This document shows positions 27,263 to 36,189 of a DNA stretch of 64,000 bases, piece by piece (the stretch's first letter is position 1; each line of letters opens with the position of its first letter). The position numbers and the translations under genes were made by a program. The DNA comes from Cryobacterium sinapicolor (GTDB lineage Bacteria; Actinomycetota; Actinomycetes; Actinomycetales; Microbacteriaceae), in contig NZ_SOGQ01000015.1 of assembly GCF_004403465.1 (NCBI RefSeq), forward strand, positions 1 to 64,000. Direction: 5' to 3'. The notes under the pieces are model-generated. The model made no database searches, was not told where the DNA came from, and saw only the letters and a program-made list of their open reading frames with translations.

Positions 27263-28681
27263 CTATTTGTAGCGGTGATTCTGCTTGATGCGGTTCGTGA
27301 GCTCGGTTACCTGGTTGTAGATCGACCGGCGTTCCTTCATCAGCTCGCTGATCTTCTTGTTCGCGTACATCACCGTGGTGTGATCCCGGTTGCCGAACAA
27401 TTGGCCGATCTTGGGCAGGGAGAGATTGGTCAGCTCGCGGCACAGGTACATGGCGATCTGGCGTGCCGTGGCGATGGCCTGCGATCGGGACGACCCGTAG
27501 AGGTCGTCCACGGAGAGCTTGAAGTAGTCGGCGGTGTTGGTGATGATGTCCACCGGCGCGATCACATTGTCCTCGTCGAGGGTGATCAGGTCCTTCAACA
27601 CCGTTTGCACCAGGTCCATGTCAACGGGCGTTCGGTTGAGGCTGGCGAAGGCGGTCACCCGGATCAGGGTTCCTTCGAGTTCGCGGATGTTCGAGGAGAC
27701 CTTCGAAGCCATGAATTCCAGGATGTCGTGCGGAACCTGGAGCTTTTCGCTCTGCGCTTTCTTGCGCAGGATGGCGATGCGCGTCTCCAGGTCGGGTGCC
27801 TGGACATCCGTGATGAGGCCCCACTCGAACCGTGACCGCATGCGGTCCTCAAAACCGGTGAGGTGCTTGGGCGGCAGGTCACTGGTGATGACCACCTGTT
27901 TGTTGTGATCATGCAGGGTGTTGAAGGTGTGGAAGAAGGCTTCCTGCGTCTCCGCCTTGCCCTGCAGGAACTGGATGTCGTCGATCATCAGGATGTCGAT
28001 GTTGCGGTAGCGGGACTGGAACGCGGAACCGCGGTTGTTCGCGATCGAGTTGATGAAGTCGTTGGTGAATTCCTCGGAACTGACATAGCGAACCCGGATG
28101 CCGGGGTACAGGCTCATCGCGTAATGACCGATGGCATGCAGGAGGTGGGTTTTGCCGAGGCCGGATGATCCGTACACGAAGAGAGGATTGTAGGCCTTTG
28201 CCGGCGCCTCGGCCACAGCGACCGCGGCGGCGTGCGCGAAACGATTGGACTGGCCGATCACGAAGTTGTCAAAGCTGTACTTCGAGTTCAATCGGGTGTC
28301 ATGGGGCCGTTCGGGCGAACTGCTCTCGAAAACCGACTGCGGGGCGGCCGGGGTTTCCACATCGGGGGGAGAACTCGACTCGTGCACCGGCCGGATGGAT
28401 TCCTTCTCCAGCTCGGGATTGACGACCACATAGAAGGTGGATACCGCGGAGGCCTCGTCCAGGTGGCCCATTGCGGTGAGCAGCGGCACTCGCATGCGCT
28501 GGTTGAGCATGCTCGCCGTGAACTCGTTGGGCACCTCGAGGTAGAACGTTCCGGCAGCGATTCCCTTGGGCTCGACCAGGTTGAGAAAGCCGTACAGCAT
28601 TGGTGTGATGCTGTCGTCGGATTCCAGGCTGGTCAGTACCGACCGCCAGGTCTCCGTAATGGGCTGTTCTTCGGTGGCCAT
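27263..28681 (-). CDS. dnaA: Chromosomal replication initiator DnaA
   Basis: A 472-residue AAA+ initiator. Domain I is at the N-terminus (T-W-R-S-V-L). A variable linker follows to about residue 130. The AAA+ core carries Walker A G-S-S-G-L-G-K-T-H-L and Walker B I-D-D-I-Q-F-L. Domain IV holds the box-binding helix with D-H-T-T-V-M-Y-A. The ATG at 28681 was chosen because GGAG lies a few bases upstream and the protein matches family length; the frame is open for 61 more codons through the box region but has no family character. Confidence 0.96.
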   Translation of the reverse strand: MATEEQPITETWRSVLTSLESDDSITPMLYGFLNLVEPKGIAAGTFYLEVPNEFTASMLNQRMRVPLLTAMGHLDEASAVSTFYVVVNPELEKESIRPVHESSSPPDVETPAAPQSVFESSSPERPHDTRLNSKYSFDNFVIGQSNRFAHAAAVAVAEAPAKAYNPLFVYGSSGLGKTHLLHAIGHYAMSLYPGIRVRYVSSEEFTNDFINSIANNRGSAFQSRYRNIDILMIDDIQFLQGKAETQEAFFHTFNTLHDHNKQVVITSDLPPKHLTGFEDRMRSRFEWGLITDVQAPDLETRIAILRKKAQSEKLQVPHDILEFMASKVSSNIRELEGTLIRVTAFASLNRTPVDMDLVQTVLKDLITLDEDNVIAPVDIITNTADYFKLSVDDLYGSSRSQAIATARQIAMYLCRELTNLSLPKIGQLFGNRDHTTVMYANKKISELMKERRSIYNQVTELTNRIKQNHRYK

Positions 28682-29082
28682 GGTTTTCTCCGCTTTTCTC
28701 TCATTGTTGCCTTCTACAACGACGGAGATCGAGGACTGGGCTCGTCTCTGAACGCGTGATCCAGCCAAAGCATCCACAAGGTTATCCACCGCCTGTGGGC
28801 AAATAAGCCCCAATTCACAGGGTTTGTTGAAAACCTGTGGATAACTTGTCCTCACGGTAGTCAATCACCGCCAGTACGGACAAATTCGTTTGCATTTCGT
28901 GCGCGTGTCGATGCCCGAGCTGGGTCAAATTGTGTGTACAACCAACGATTTTGGGAGGTCGAGTTTGACCCACACCTGCCAAAGCCGTAGTTTTAATCAG
29001 TTGACCCCAGCCCGAGGGCTACCTCACTCTTTCCCGGCCGCTCAGTTTGGCCTACGGAGATTTAACACGTGGAGACAAAACA
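28682..29082. other. Origin-proximal dnaA-rpmH spacer with DnaA boxes
   Basis: A 401-base divergent spacer. Near dnaA it has the boxes TTATCCACC (28782-28790), TGTGGGCAA (28794-28802), an exact TGTGGATAA (28836-28844) and TTGTCCTCA (28846-28854), plus GCATCCACA (28770-28778). These could serve oriC and dnaA autoregulation. The rpmH side carries a promoter at 28965-28993. Confidence 0.75.
28965..28993 (+). promoter_or_regulatory. rpmH promoter
   Basis: TTGACC (28965-28970), a 17-base spacer and TAGTTT (28988-28993). Transcription would begin near 29000, about 83 bases before rpmH, which has GGAGA before its ATG. The match and position are typical of the actinobacterial rpmH promoter. Confidence 0.6.
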
Positions 29083-29220
29083 ATGAGCAAGAGAACGTTT
29101 CAGCCGAACAATCGCCGTCGCGCCAAAGTGCACGGCTTCCGCCTTCGCATGAAGACCCGTGCCGGCCGCGCGATTCTCGGTGCTCGCCGTCGCAAGGGTC
29201 GCATCGAACTCTCCGCCTAA
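29083..29220 (+). CDS. rpmH: 50S ribosomal protein L34
   Basis: A 45-residue, very basic protein: [13 protein letters not shown], then [13 protein letters not shown], ending in G-R-I-E-L-S-A. This is the full bL34 sequence. It binds 23S rRNA in the large subunit. It is the first gene of the rpmH-rnpA-yidD-yidC-jag-rsmG-parAB run and is divergent from dnaA, as in most bacteria. Confidence 0.97.
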   Translation: MSKRTFQPNNRRRAKVHGFRLRMKTRAGRAILGARRRKGRIELSA

Positions 29221-29228
29221 GCACTCTC

Positions 29229-29618
29229 GTGCTCGCGGGGACCAATCGCATCACCACCGGTGACGACTACAAGTTTGTCGTGCGCCGGGGTGCGCGAGTC
29301 GTCGGCCCGCACTTGGTGACCTACCTGCGGCGGAACCCCGATGGGGATTCGGCGCGGTTCGGGTTCATCGTGGCGAAAAATGTGGGCGATGCTGTGAGGC
29401 GCAATCGGGTCCGACGTCGTTTGAAGGCGGTGAGTTTCGCATTGCTCCCTGTCACGCGGCCGGGTACGGATGTTGTCATCCGCGCCCTGCCGTCGGCGAC
29501 GGATGCACCGTGGTCGACTCTGCACGCAGAGTTGTCCGAGGCGCTGGAGAGATTTCAGCGCACCTCACGTTCCTCCGGTGCTGGAAAGGCCCAGGCAACG
29601 GTCCGATTGGATCGATGA
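29229..29618 (+). CDS. rnpA: Ribonuclease P protein component
   Basis: A 129-residue basic protein that supports the RNase P RNA in removing tRNA 5' leaders. The family motif R-F-G-F-I-V-A-K-N-V-G-D-A-V-R-R-N-R-V-R-R is present. The start is GTG at 29229 (V-L-A-G-T-N-R-I), eight bases after the rpmH stop and without its own good ribosome site, so translation is probably coupled to rpmH. Upstream in-frame sequence overlaps rpmH and is not coding. Confidence 0.93.
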   Translation: MLAGTNRITTGDDYKFVVRRGARVVGPHLVTYLRRNPDGDSARFGFIVAKNVGDAVRRNRVRRRLKAVSFALLPVTRPGTDVVIRALPSATDAPWSTLHAELSEALERFQRTSRSSGAGKAQATVRLDR

Positions 29619-29933
29619 ATGATGATCACATTCTTGACGGTGCTGCTACTCCTCCCGCGCAATGCGGGGGTACTCGTACTGCGTGCCTACAGGGCCGTGA
29701 TTTCCCCGCTCTACGGTGATGTCTGCCGGTATTATCCTTCCTGTTCGGCGTATGCACTCGGCGCCGTGCAGGAATACGGCCTTGTCGTTGGATCGGTCCG
29801 GGCCGCGCTCCGGCTGGGCCGATGCCATCCGTGGGCCGAAGGCGGGATTGATGACGTTCCCCTCAAACGGAAGCGTCGATACGCCCTGACGCCGTTTGGT
29901 TTTGTTATCGCAGCGAGCCACGGAAAGGGCTGA
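29619..29933 (+). CDS. yidD: YidD membrane-insertion efficiency factor
   Basis: A 104-residue member of the UPF0161/YidD family. The three conserved cysteines stand in V-C-R-Y-Y-P-S-C-S-A-Y-A and R-C-H-P-W, around an amphipathic N-terminal helix. YidD assists YidC-dependent insertion of membrane proteins. The ATG immediately follows the rnpA TGA with no gap, and yidC starts seven bases after its end. Confidence 0.93.
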   Translation: MMITFLTVLLLLPRNAGVLVLRAYRAVISPLYGDVCRYYPSCSAYALGAVQEYGLVVGSVRAALRLGRCHPWAEGGIDDVPLKRKRRYALTPFGFVIAASHGKG

Positions 29934-29940
29934 CGCAAAG

Positions 29941-30912
29941 ATGGACCTCCTAGGTACGATTCTCTGGCCGTTGAAATGGGTCGTCGAGGCACTGCTCGTC
30001 GCATTCCACTCACTCTTCTCCGTCTTGGGGATGGACTACGACGCCGGCCTGACATGGGTGCTGTCCATCGTCGGTCTCGTGATCGTCGTGCGGGCCGCAC
30101 TGATCCCCATCTTCGTGCGGCAGATCAAGAGCCAACGCAAGATGCTGGAGGTTGCCCCTCAGCTCAAGAAGATCCAGGACAAGTACAAGGGCAAGAAGGA
30201 CCAGTTCTCGCGTGAGGCCATGTCCCGCGAGACCATGGACCTCTACAAGCGCACGGGCACGAATCCGCTGAGCTCCTGCCTGCCCCTGCTACTGCAGATG
30301 CCGATCTTCTTCGCCCTGTTCTCGGTACTCAACGACGCACAGCGCAGCCAGGCGGGGGTCGGCCCGCTCAACGACTCTCTTGCAAAGAGCTTCGGCAACG
30401 CCACCCTCTTCGGGGACGCGCCGCTGCACGATTCGTTTGCCTCCCAGTGGACGAAAATGGTTGCTGGTCAGGACTTCAATGCCGTCGTAATGTGGATTGC
30501 GGCCGTCATGGTGATTCTGATGACCGCCTCACAATTCATCACGCAGCTGCAGATCGTCTCCAAGAACATGTCGCCGGAGACCAAGGCCAGCCCCATGTTC
30601 AAGCAGCAGCGCATCATGCTCTACCTGTTGCCTCTCGTTTTCGCCTTCTCCGGGGTGGCCTTCCCCCTCGGCGTCATGTTCTACTGGCTCACCTCGAATA
30701 TCTGGACGATGATCCAGCAGTTCCTGGTCATCAGGAACATGCCTACGCCCGGCAGTGAGGCCGCCAAGGCCCGCGAAGAGCGTCTGGCCCGCAAGGGTAA
30801 GCTCATCGCCACGGATGGTGACGTGATTGTGGTTGACGAGCCCAAGAAGCCTCAACGTCAACAGCCGGTCGCAAAGAACCGTGCCAAGAAGCAATCCGGC
30901 CCCAAAAAATAG
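29941..30912 (+). CDS. yidC: YidC/Oxa1-type membrane protein insertase
   Basis: A 323-residue insertase with a first helix near the N-terminus, the conserved cytoplasmic hairpin (R-Q-I-K-S-Q-R-K-M) and a core of five helices (L-L-Q-M-P-I-F-F-A-L-F is typical). The C-terminal tail is Lys/Gln-rich (K-K-P-Q-R-Q-Q-P...K-K), able to touch ribosomes. The large E. coli-type periplasmic domain is absent, as normal for Gram-positives. The start is ATG 29941. Confidence 0.94.
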   Translation: MDLLGTILWPLKWVVEALLVAFHSLFSVLGMDYDAGLTWVLSIVGLVIVVRAALIPIFVRQIKSQRKMLEVAPQLKKIQDKYKGKKDQFSREAMSRETMDLYKRTGTNPLSSCLPLLLQMPIFFALFSVLNDAQRSQAGVGPLNDSLAKSFGNATLFGDAPLHDSFASQWTKMVAGQDFNAVVMWIAAVMVILMTASQFITQLQIVSKNMSPETKASPMFKQQRIMLYLLPLVFAFSGVAFPLGVMFYWLTSNIWTMIQQFLVIRNMPTPGSEAAKAREERLARKGKLIATDGDVIVVDEPKKPQRQQPVAKNRAKKQSGPKK

Positions 30913-30924
30913 AAGAGACCCAAC

Positions 30925-31440
30925 GTGACTGAGAACACTGACGTGATCGCCGCACCTGGTCCGGCGGACGATTCCCCCACGCTCGACCAGCTCGAGCAGG
31001 AGGGCGACATCGCCGCGGATTACATCGAGGAATTCCTCGACATCTGCGACCTTGACGGGGACATCGACATTGACGCGCGCAACGGACGGGCCTACCTGTC
31101 CGTCAACTCTTCCGATATCGCGAACCTGCGCCTGCTCTCCAAGCCGGACACGGTCAACGCTCTTCAGGAGCTGACGCGTCTTGCCGTGCAGAGCAAGACC
31201 GGTTCCTTCTCCCGGTTGATCTTGGACATCGGGGGCTCGCGCGACGCCCGACAGGCAGAGCTGGCCTCATTGGTGGCGCGTGCCGTGGAACGCATTCAGG
31301 GCGGTGCCGCCGAGGCGGCTCTGCCGGCCATGTCCTCCTACGAGCGCAAACTCGTGCACGACCTGGTGTCCGAAGCGGGCTTCGTTTCCGAATCCCAGGG
31401 CGAGGGCCGAGACCGTCACACGGTCATCTCCGCCGCTTAG
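30925..31440 (+). CDS. jag: Jag/KhpB-type R3H RNA-binding protein
   Basis: A 171-residue protein with an acidic N-terminus, a KH-like region (about 30-105) and a C-terminal R3H domain (about 107-171) with the R-K-L-V-H core in S-Y-E-R-K-L-V-H-D. Jag/KhpB proteins bind RNA and influence cell elongation and division. The GTG start is 12 bases after yidC; the yidC-jag-rsmG order is widely conserved. Confidence 0.92.
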   Translation: MTENTDVIAAPGPADDSPTLDQLEQEGDIAADYIEEFLDICDLDGDIDIDARNGRAYLSVNSSDIANLRLLSKPDTVNALQELTRLAVQSKTGSFSRLILDIGGSRDARQAELASLVARAVERIQGGAAEAALPAMSSYERKLVHDLVSEAGFVSESQGEGRDRHTVISAA

Positions 31441-31454
31441 AACCTCGGATTACC

Positions 31455-32084
31455 GTGACTGAAACGCTTGAGGCGGAGCCTGCCGTTGCCGCGGAGCTTT
31501 TTGGGGACAGGATCGACGTCGCGCGCGCGTTCGTGGGGAACCTGGCCGCTCAGGGTGAGGAGCTGGGACTGATCGGGCCCCTTGAGCTTCCGCGCCTATG
31601 GAGTCGACATATCCTCAATTGTGCGATCGTGGCGCCGCTGCTTCGGCCGGGGCTCGTCGGCGACGTCGGCTCGGGTGCAGGACTTCCCGGCCTGGTGCTG
31701 GCGATCACCCGGCCGGACGTCACCTTCGTGCTCATCGAGCCCATGGAACGCAGGGTCGCCTGGCTCACCGGTCAAGTGGCTGCACTCGGACTCACCAACG
31801 CCACGGTGCTCAGGGCGCGCGCGGAAGATGTGCGGCTGCCCAACCGCCTCGACCAGGTCACCGCCCGTGCGGTGAGTGCATTCCGCACGCTGATCCCGCT
31901 GACGGCGCCGCTTCTGAAGCCGGGTGGAGAGCTGGTTTTGATGAAGGGTGCCGGGGCCCCGGCGGAGGTCGAGGCCGCAGCGAAGGCCATCCGTAAGTTT
32001 CGGCTCAACAATGTCCAGGTGATCACCCTCGGCGAGGGTGTGCTGAACGATGTGACGCGGGTCATAAGGGCTACAGTGGATTAG
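31455..32084 (+). CDS. rsmG: 16S rRNA (guanine-N7) methyltransferase RsmG
   Basis: A 209-residue SAM enzyme that methylates N7 of G527 in 16S rRNA; its loss gives low-level streptomycin resistance in other bacteria. The SAM loop is D-V-G-S-G-A-G-L-P-G-L, followed by L-I-E-P-M-E-R-R and T-A-R-A-V. The start is GTG 31455. The gene sits between jag and parA in the standard GidB position. Confidence 0.94.
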   Translation: MTETLEAEPAVAAELFGDRIDVARAFVGNLAAQGEELGLIGPLELPRLWSRHILNCAIVAPLLRPGLVGDVGSGAGLPGLVLAITRPDVTFVLIEPMERRVAWLTGQVAALGLTNATVLRARAEDVRLPNRLDQVTARAVSAFRTLIPLTAPLLKPGGELVLMKGAGAPAEVEAAAKAIRKFRLNNVQVITLGEGVLNDVTRVIRATVD

Positions 32085-32164
32085 TCTCCGGTGTCTGCTT
32101 TCGGTCGGTGCTGAGGCACAACCGGAGTCCCTGCGGGATGGCTCATCCATCGTCGAACGCGAAG

Positions 32165-32178
32165 GTTTCACGTGAAAC
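32165..32178. promoter_or_regulatory. parS site covering the parA start codon
   Basis: GTTTCACGTGAAAC is a perfect 14-bp palindrome matching the ParB-binding consensus. The parA GTG start (32172-32174) lies within it, so ParB bound here could block parA translation initiation or transcription. Confidence 0.9.
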
Positions 32179-33110
32179 AACCTGGCGAAGACCAGCAATC
32201 AAGCAAATCGACTGCGGTGTTTGATGACACGACTCCGCTTGCCCGTGAGATCTCCGACCTGACGCGGCGTCGACAGCGTATCGCCTCCGACAAGCTGCCG
32301 AAGCCGGAGAAGACACGCGTCATCACCATATCCAACCAAAAGGGCGGCGTCGGCAAGACCACGACTGCGGTCAACCTGGCGGCAGCGTTGGCACGGCAGG
32401 GCGCGCGCGTTCTGGTGATCGACCTGGACCCTCAGGGGAACGCCTCCACGGCGCTGGGCGTCGAGCACCGCGCCGAGACCCTCAGCGTGTACGACGTGAT
32501 AGTCAACGACCTGGAGATGGCGGGTGTTGTCCAGGCCAGCCCGGAGTTCGGCTCGTTGTTCTGTGTGCCGGCCACCATTCACCTTGCGGGTGCGGAAATC
32601 GAATTGGTCTCCCTGGTTGCCCGTGAGCAGCGTCTCAATCGCGCCCTGGAACAGCACCTCAAGTCGATGGATGACCCGTATGATTATGTCTTCATCGACT
32701 GCCCGCCGTCTCTGGGGCTCCTTACGATCAATGCGTTCGTCGCCGCCCGCGAGGTTCTGATTCCGATTCAATGCGAGTACTACGCTCTTGAGGGGCTCAG
32801 CCAGCTACTGAAGAACATTGAGTTGATCGAGAAGCACCTGAATCCGGATCTCGCGGTCTCCACGATCCTGCTCACGATGTATGACAGCCGCACCAATCTG
32901 GCCAATCACGTGGCCCAGGACGTGCGTGAGCACTTTCCCAAACAGGTGCTGAACACCCTCATTCCCCGCTCTGTGCGCGTTTCCGAGGCTCCGAGCTACG
33001 GTCAGAGCGTCATCAGTTACGATCTCAACTCGGCCGGTTCGCTCTCATACCTCGAAGCGGCAGCAGAGATCGCCCGCCGAGGCGCCCCCAAGACAGGAGT
33101 TGAGCTCTAA
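32172..33110 (+). CDS. parA: Chromosome-partitioning ATPase ParA (Soj)
   Basis: A 312-residue deviant Walker ATPase that moves ParB-bound origins. The P-loop is Q-K-G-G-V-G-K-T-T and the second motif is F-I-D-C-P-P-S-L-G-L. An N-terminal extension of about 45 residues precedes the core. The GTG start is taken because the frame begins there; it lies inside a parS palindrome and no strong ribosome site is visible. A downstream start that drops part of the extension cannot be excluded. The stop shares a base with the parB ATG. Confidence 0.93.
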   Translation: MKQPGEDQQSSKSTAVFDDTTPLAREISDLTRRRQRIASDKLPKPEKTRVITISNQKGGVGKTTTAVNLAAALARQGARVLVIDLDPQGNASTALGVEHRAETLSVYDVIVNDLEMAGVVQASPEFGSLFCVPATIHLAGAEIELVSLVAREQRLNRALEQHLKSMDDPYDYVFIDCPPSLGLLTINAFVAAREVLIPIQCEYYALEGLSQLLKNIELIEKHLNPDLAVSTILLTMYDSRTNLANHVAQDVREHFPKQVLNTLIPRSVRVSEAPSYGQSVISYDLNSAGSLSYLEAAAEIARRGAPKTGVEL

Positions 33111-34063
33111 TGGCTGCTAAGCGGACTGGCCTCGGCCGAGGGATCGGTGCACTCATCCCCATTCAGGACGACCCGACACAGGCACGTCCAGTCGACGTGT
33201 TCTTCCCCTACGCCGATTCGGTGCGCCCGAACGAGACCGGTGGACTGCTCCCGGTTCCCGGTGCGCGCCTGGCTCACCTCAATCCCAGCGACATCGTGCC
33301 GAACCACGTTCAACCGCGGAACAACTTCGACGAGTCCGACCTAGCCGAGCTGGTGCACAGCATCCAGGAAGTCGGTGTCCTGCAGCCCATCGTGGTGCGA
33401 TCAATCGTGGAGCAGCCAGGTAAGTACGAACTGGTGATGGGGGAGCGTCGGCTCCGCGCTACCAAGGTCGCCGGCCTCGACACTATTCCGGCGATCATCC
33501 GTGAAACAGCGGATGTCGACATGTTGCGTGATGCGCTCCTGGAGAACCTGCACCGCGCCCAGCTCAACCCGCTGGAAGAGGCGTCGGCCTATCAGCAGCT
33601 GCTGGCTGACTTCGGCATCACCCAGGAGGAACTGGCGCTGAAGATCGGACGGTCGCGGCCGCAGATCACGAACACCATCCGTCTGTTGAAGCTCCCCGAT
33701 GCCGTGCAGCTGCGCGTCGCCGCGGGCGTACTGTCAGCCGGGCATGCCCGGGCGATTCTTTCCGTTGGCGATCAGGCGGGCATGCTCAAGCTGGCCGACA
33801 AGATCGTTGACGAGGATCTCTCCGTTCGCGCGGCGGAGGCCGCGGCCTCGACCCAGCCGCGTGTCGCGCCGGTCAGGCCGACCGGTGGACGTCGACAGGG
33901 ACACCTCGACGAGATTGCCGAGCGCCTCGGCGATCGTCTCGATACCCGCGTGAAGATCCATCTCGGGGCAAGAAAAGGCCAGATCAAGGTTGATTTTGCC
34001 ACGATTAGTGACTTGAATCGGATCCTCGGTGTGATCGGCGAGCCCGGCTTCGGAGCCAGCTAA
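33110..34063 (+). CDS. parB: Chromosome-partitioning protein ParB (Spo0J)
   Basis: A 317-residue CTPase clamp that loads at parS and spreads. It has the N-terminal A-K-R-T-G-L-G-R-G-I-G-A-L-I-P box, the CTP-binding region with G-E-R-R-L-R-A, E-N-L-H-R-A-Q-L-N-P-L-E-E-A, a helix-turn-helix (about 165-200) and a C-terminal dimerisation part. The ATG overlaps the parA TAA (TAATG), giving coupled translation. Most parS sites lie just downstream. Confidence 0.96.
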   Translation: MAAKRTGLGRGIGALIPIQDDPTQARPVDVFFPYADSVRPNETGGLLPVPGARLAHLNPSDIVPNHVQPRNNFDESDLAELVHSIQEVGVLQPIVVRSIVEQPGKYELVMGERRLRATKVAGLDTIPAIIRETADVDMLRDALLENLHRAQLNPLEEASAYQQLLADFGITQEELALKIGRSRPQITNTIRLLKLPDAVQLRVAAGVLSAGHARAILSVGDQAGMLKLADKIVDEDLSVRAAEAAASTQPRVAPVRPTGGRRQGHLDEIAERLGDRLDTRVKIHLGARKGQIKVDFATISDLNRILGVIGEPGFGAS

Positions 34064-34138
34064 CTCAACCGTGCACAGCACTGCCACCCGGCAGCCCGGT
34101 GGTCGAGCCTGAACACCCTGGCACCGCCTCCAGACCCG

Positions 34139-34154
34139 TGTTTCACGTGAAACA
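34139..34154. promoter_or_regulatory. parS site
   Basis: TGTTTCACGTGAAACA, a perfect 16-bp palindrome, lies 76 bases after parB. Confidence 0.95.
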
Positions 34155-35220
34155 TTGTTGGGCGGGGTCGCGATGTTCGACCGGATCTTCTCCCCGAATG
34201 GTCAAACCCCGGTGGTCGAGGCAGTCGAAATTCACGGTTCGGCCGGGCGACCTTGTCGAGACACTAGTGTCCTGAGCCCAGTCGCATCCCTTGTCTCGGT
34301 GGTCGGGCCTGTCGAGACCCGCTACTTACTATCTCGCAAGTAGTCTTACGCGTCGCCGCATTGCCACTTTCATTTTGAAGCCAGGAGGGGATTGACGTCA
34401 TCATCGATTCCACCTGTCGGAATACGACGAAAAGCAGCTAATTAGACGTCGTCAGGACGCATCCTAAGCCTCAGTGCGGCTGGCCGGAATTCCTAAATTC
34501 GGCCCTTTTTGAAGCGAAATTCTCCGCAATCTGGGTGGGGTCACCCTCAACCGTCGCCACACATCGAATTCCGAGTGCAGACCTCGGGCCGAGACGATTA
34601 GTCCGAAGTGGCGATCATTTGCCACCCACCGGACACCTCTTGCAACCAGGTCAGTTTCCGTGATGCGCACGATGCTGAGGTCTCGGGGTTTCGGGGTATC
34701 GACAGGCTCGCCCAGCGCGCTCCTGCCGGCCCCGGTTCATATAGTTGCATCCCGCCCGTGCTGTTCGAGTCTGTTGGGACTCGATCTCATGGGCCTGCAG
34801 TCCGTTCGGGCTGAGATCTGTGAGATCAACTGCGGTGGTCGTTCCTCTCGATACTCTTTATTCAGAGGACGCGATGCTTTCCCGCGCCCCCGAGCCGGAA
34901 GTAGATTCCGGGGGTCCAAGCATCGAGTGATTTCGGGGTGATGTCGCTGGCGCAGGTCCGGCCGTGTTCAGAGTTCAGTGCGGGCGTCGAAGGCCGATCC
35001 GAACCAGGTCCGCCCGGGGCTCGACGACCCACCTGCATGGGTCGCAGCTCGTGCGAATATGCGGCTCTCAACTGCGGAAACGCACATGTATCGGCGACAT
35101 GTCACGGTCGCCCGCCACCATTTCAGTTCACGAGCCCGTCGTGACCCGCTCTGAATCCTCCTGCGCTAGTCGGGCTTCTCGAGGCCGGCTGAGCGTTACT
35201 CCTGCGGTGGTCAATTTTAT

Positions 35221-35304
35221 CTGGACGAGCTGTACGTCACGCCGCCCGGTGATCGAACTTGTCTGGACGAGCTGTACGTCACGCCTGCCTGTGATCGAAC
35301 TTGT
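35221..35304. repeat. 42-bp direct repeat, two copies
   Basis: The unit begins CTGGACGAGCTGTACGTCAC and ends GATCGAACTTGT. The copies start at 35221 and 35263, with about five differences in the middle, and a third, partial unit follows near 35305. Confidence 0.8.
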
Positions 35305-35330
35305 CGGGACCGTACGGGCTGCAAGTATGC

Positions 35331-35344
35331 GTTTCACATGAAAC
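35331..35344. promoter_or_regulatory. Variant parS-like site
   Basis: GTTTCACATGAAAC differs from the parS palindrome only in the central CG (CA instead). It may bind ParB weakly or be decayed. Confidence 0.55.
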
Positions 35345-35655
35345 ATCATCGAGCTTTTGCCCTAGGCATGCGCGACTCGACACAGTGCGGGCGCATTAGC
35401 GCTGAGCGTGACACTCTCCAAAACCTCACCTAGCTACTGTGACGTAATGGTTGACTGGCCTCCATTCTCGAAAGCCGTCTATAGGGGCGCGCCCTGTTGG
35501 CTACGCCGCCGCCCGGCTGTGACGCGGGTGGCTGCTCGTGCTCGTGATGGTGATTTGTCGGCAGGCCAGGCTCACAGACCGAAACTGCCGTGCAGTTCAG
35601 TCCTTCGTGCTGGGCAATGTAGCGGGATACTCTGGGTGAACTGCACTGAGTGGTC

Positions 35656-35669
35656 GTTTCACGTGAAAC
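35656..35669. promoter_or_regulatory. parS site
   Basis: GTTTCACGTGAAAC, a perfect 14-bp core. Confidence 0.93.
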
Positions 35670-36029
35670 AAAGGCGAGACGTGTCGCTCATGAGCGGCAA
35701 TCCATCGCCTGGTGAGCGTGGTGTGGTCCCGCTGGATGTATTCGTGCCGCTCGGGTACATTCGTTCTGGAGCAGAGTTCCGTCCCGCCCGGTCAATGGAC
35801 ACACATCTCCGCTTTACTGTCGGAATGTCGGCCCGATAGTGAGGCCCAGGTTCGCCAGCAAAGATCGATCCGCTGCGATCGCTACGAGAATGGTGAATTG
35901 GAACAGGCTATAGGAATGGCCAGATCGGTGGGGGAGAGAGGGACCATTCAGCATCGGCATCCGCATTTCATGCGTCGTAACGGAGCGTGGTGGGTGTGAG
36001 GCGGTATGCGCGTGGCTAGTGCTGACAAT

Positions 36030-36043
36030 GTTTCACGTGAAAC
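36030..36043. promoter_or_regulatory. parS site
   Basis: GTTTCACGTGAAAC, a perfect 14-bp core, with T before it as in the 16-bp form. Confidence 0.93.
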
Positions 36044-36189
36044 GATGGGTCGATATACATCACCTGAACGCGGCCGGTCGGCGGTGGGGGAGGCGACATG
36101 GGTCGTCGTCCGAATGCTCGAGAGGGTGCCCACGATGGTCCAGGCGGCTTGCGCGCGGTAAGTGCGTATCTCATGAGTAGACCGATTGA

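Larger units (their letters stand above)
34064..36189. other. About 2.1 kb without genes, carrying parS sites and repeats
   Basis: I see no protein gene here with family character, good start site or sensible composition; the open frames run through parS palindromes and repeats. The stretch holds four parS-like sites, at least four copies of the dispersed CGACAGGCTCGACCACCGG-type repeat (34096, 34207, 34296, 34695) and a 42-bp direct repeat (35221-35304). Local GC looks lower and more variable than in flanking genes. Confidence 0.7.

Noticed and set aside
34464-34670. A 68-codon minus-strand frame after parB
   Set aside because: It has a fairly protein-like sequence but no ribosome site, family motif or partner gene; it could be a gene remnant but cannot be supported.
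35408-35839. A 143-codon plus-strand frame in the parS zone
   Set aside because: It translates straight through a parS palindrome (F-H-V-K-Q), has no ribosome site and no recognisable domain.
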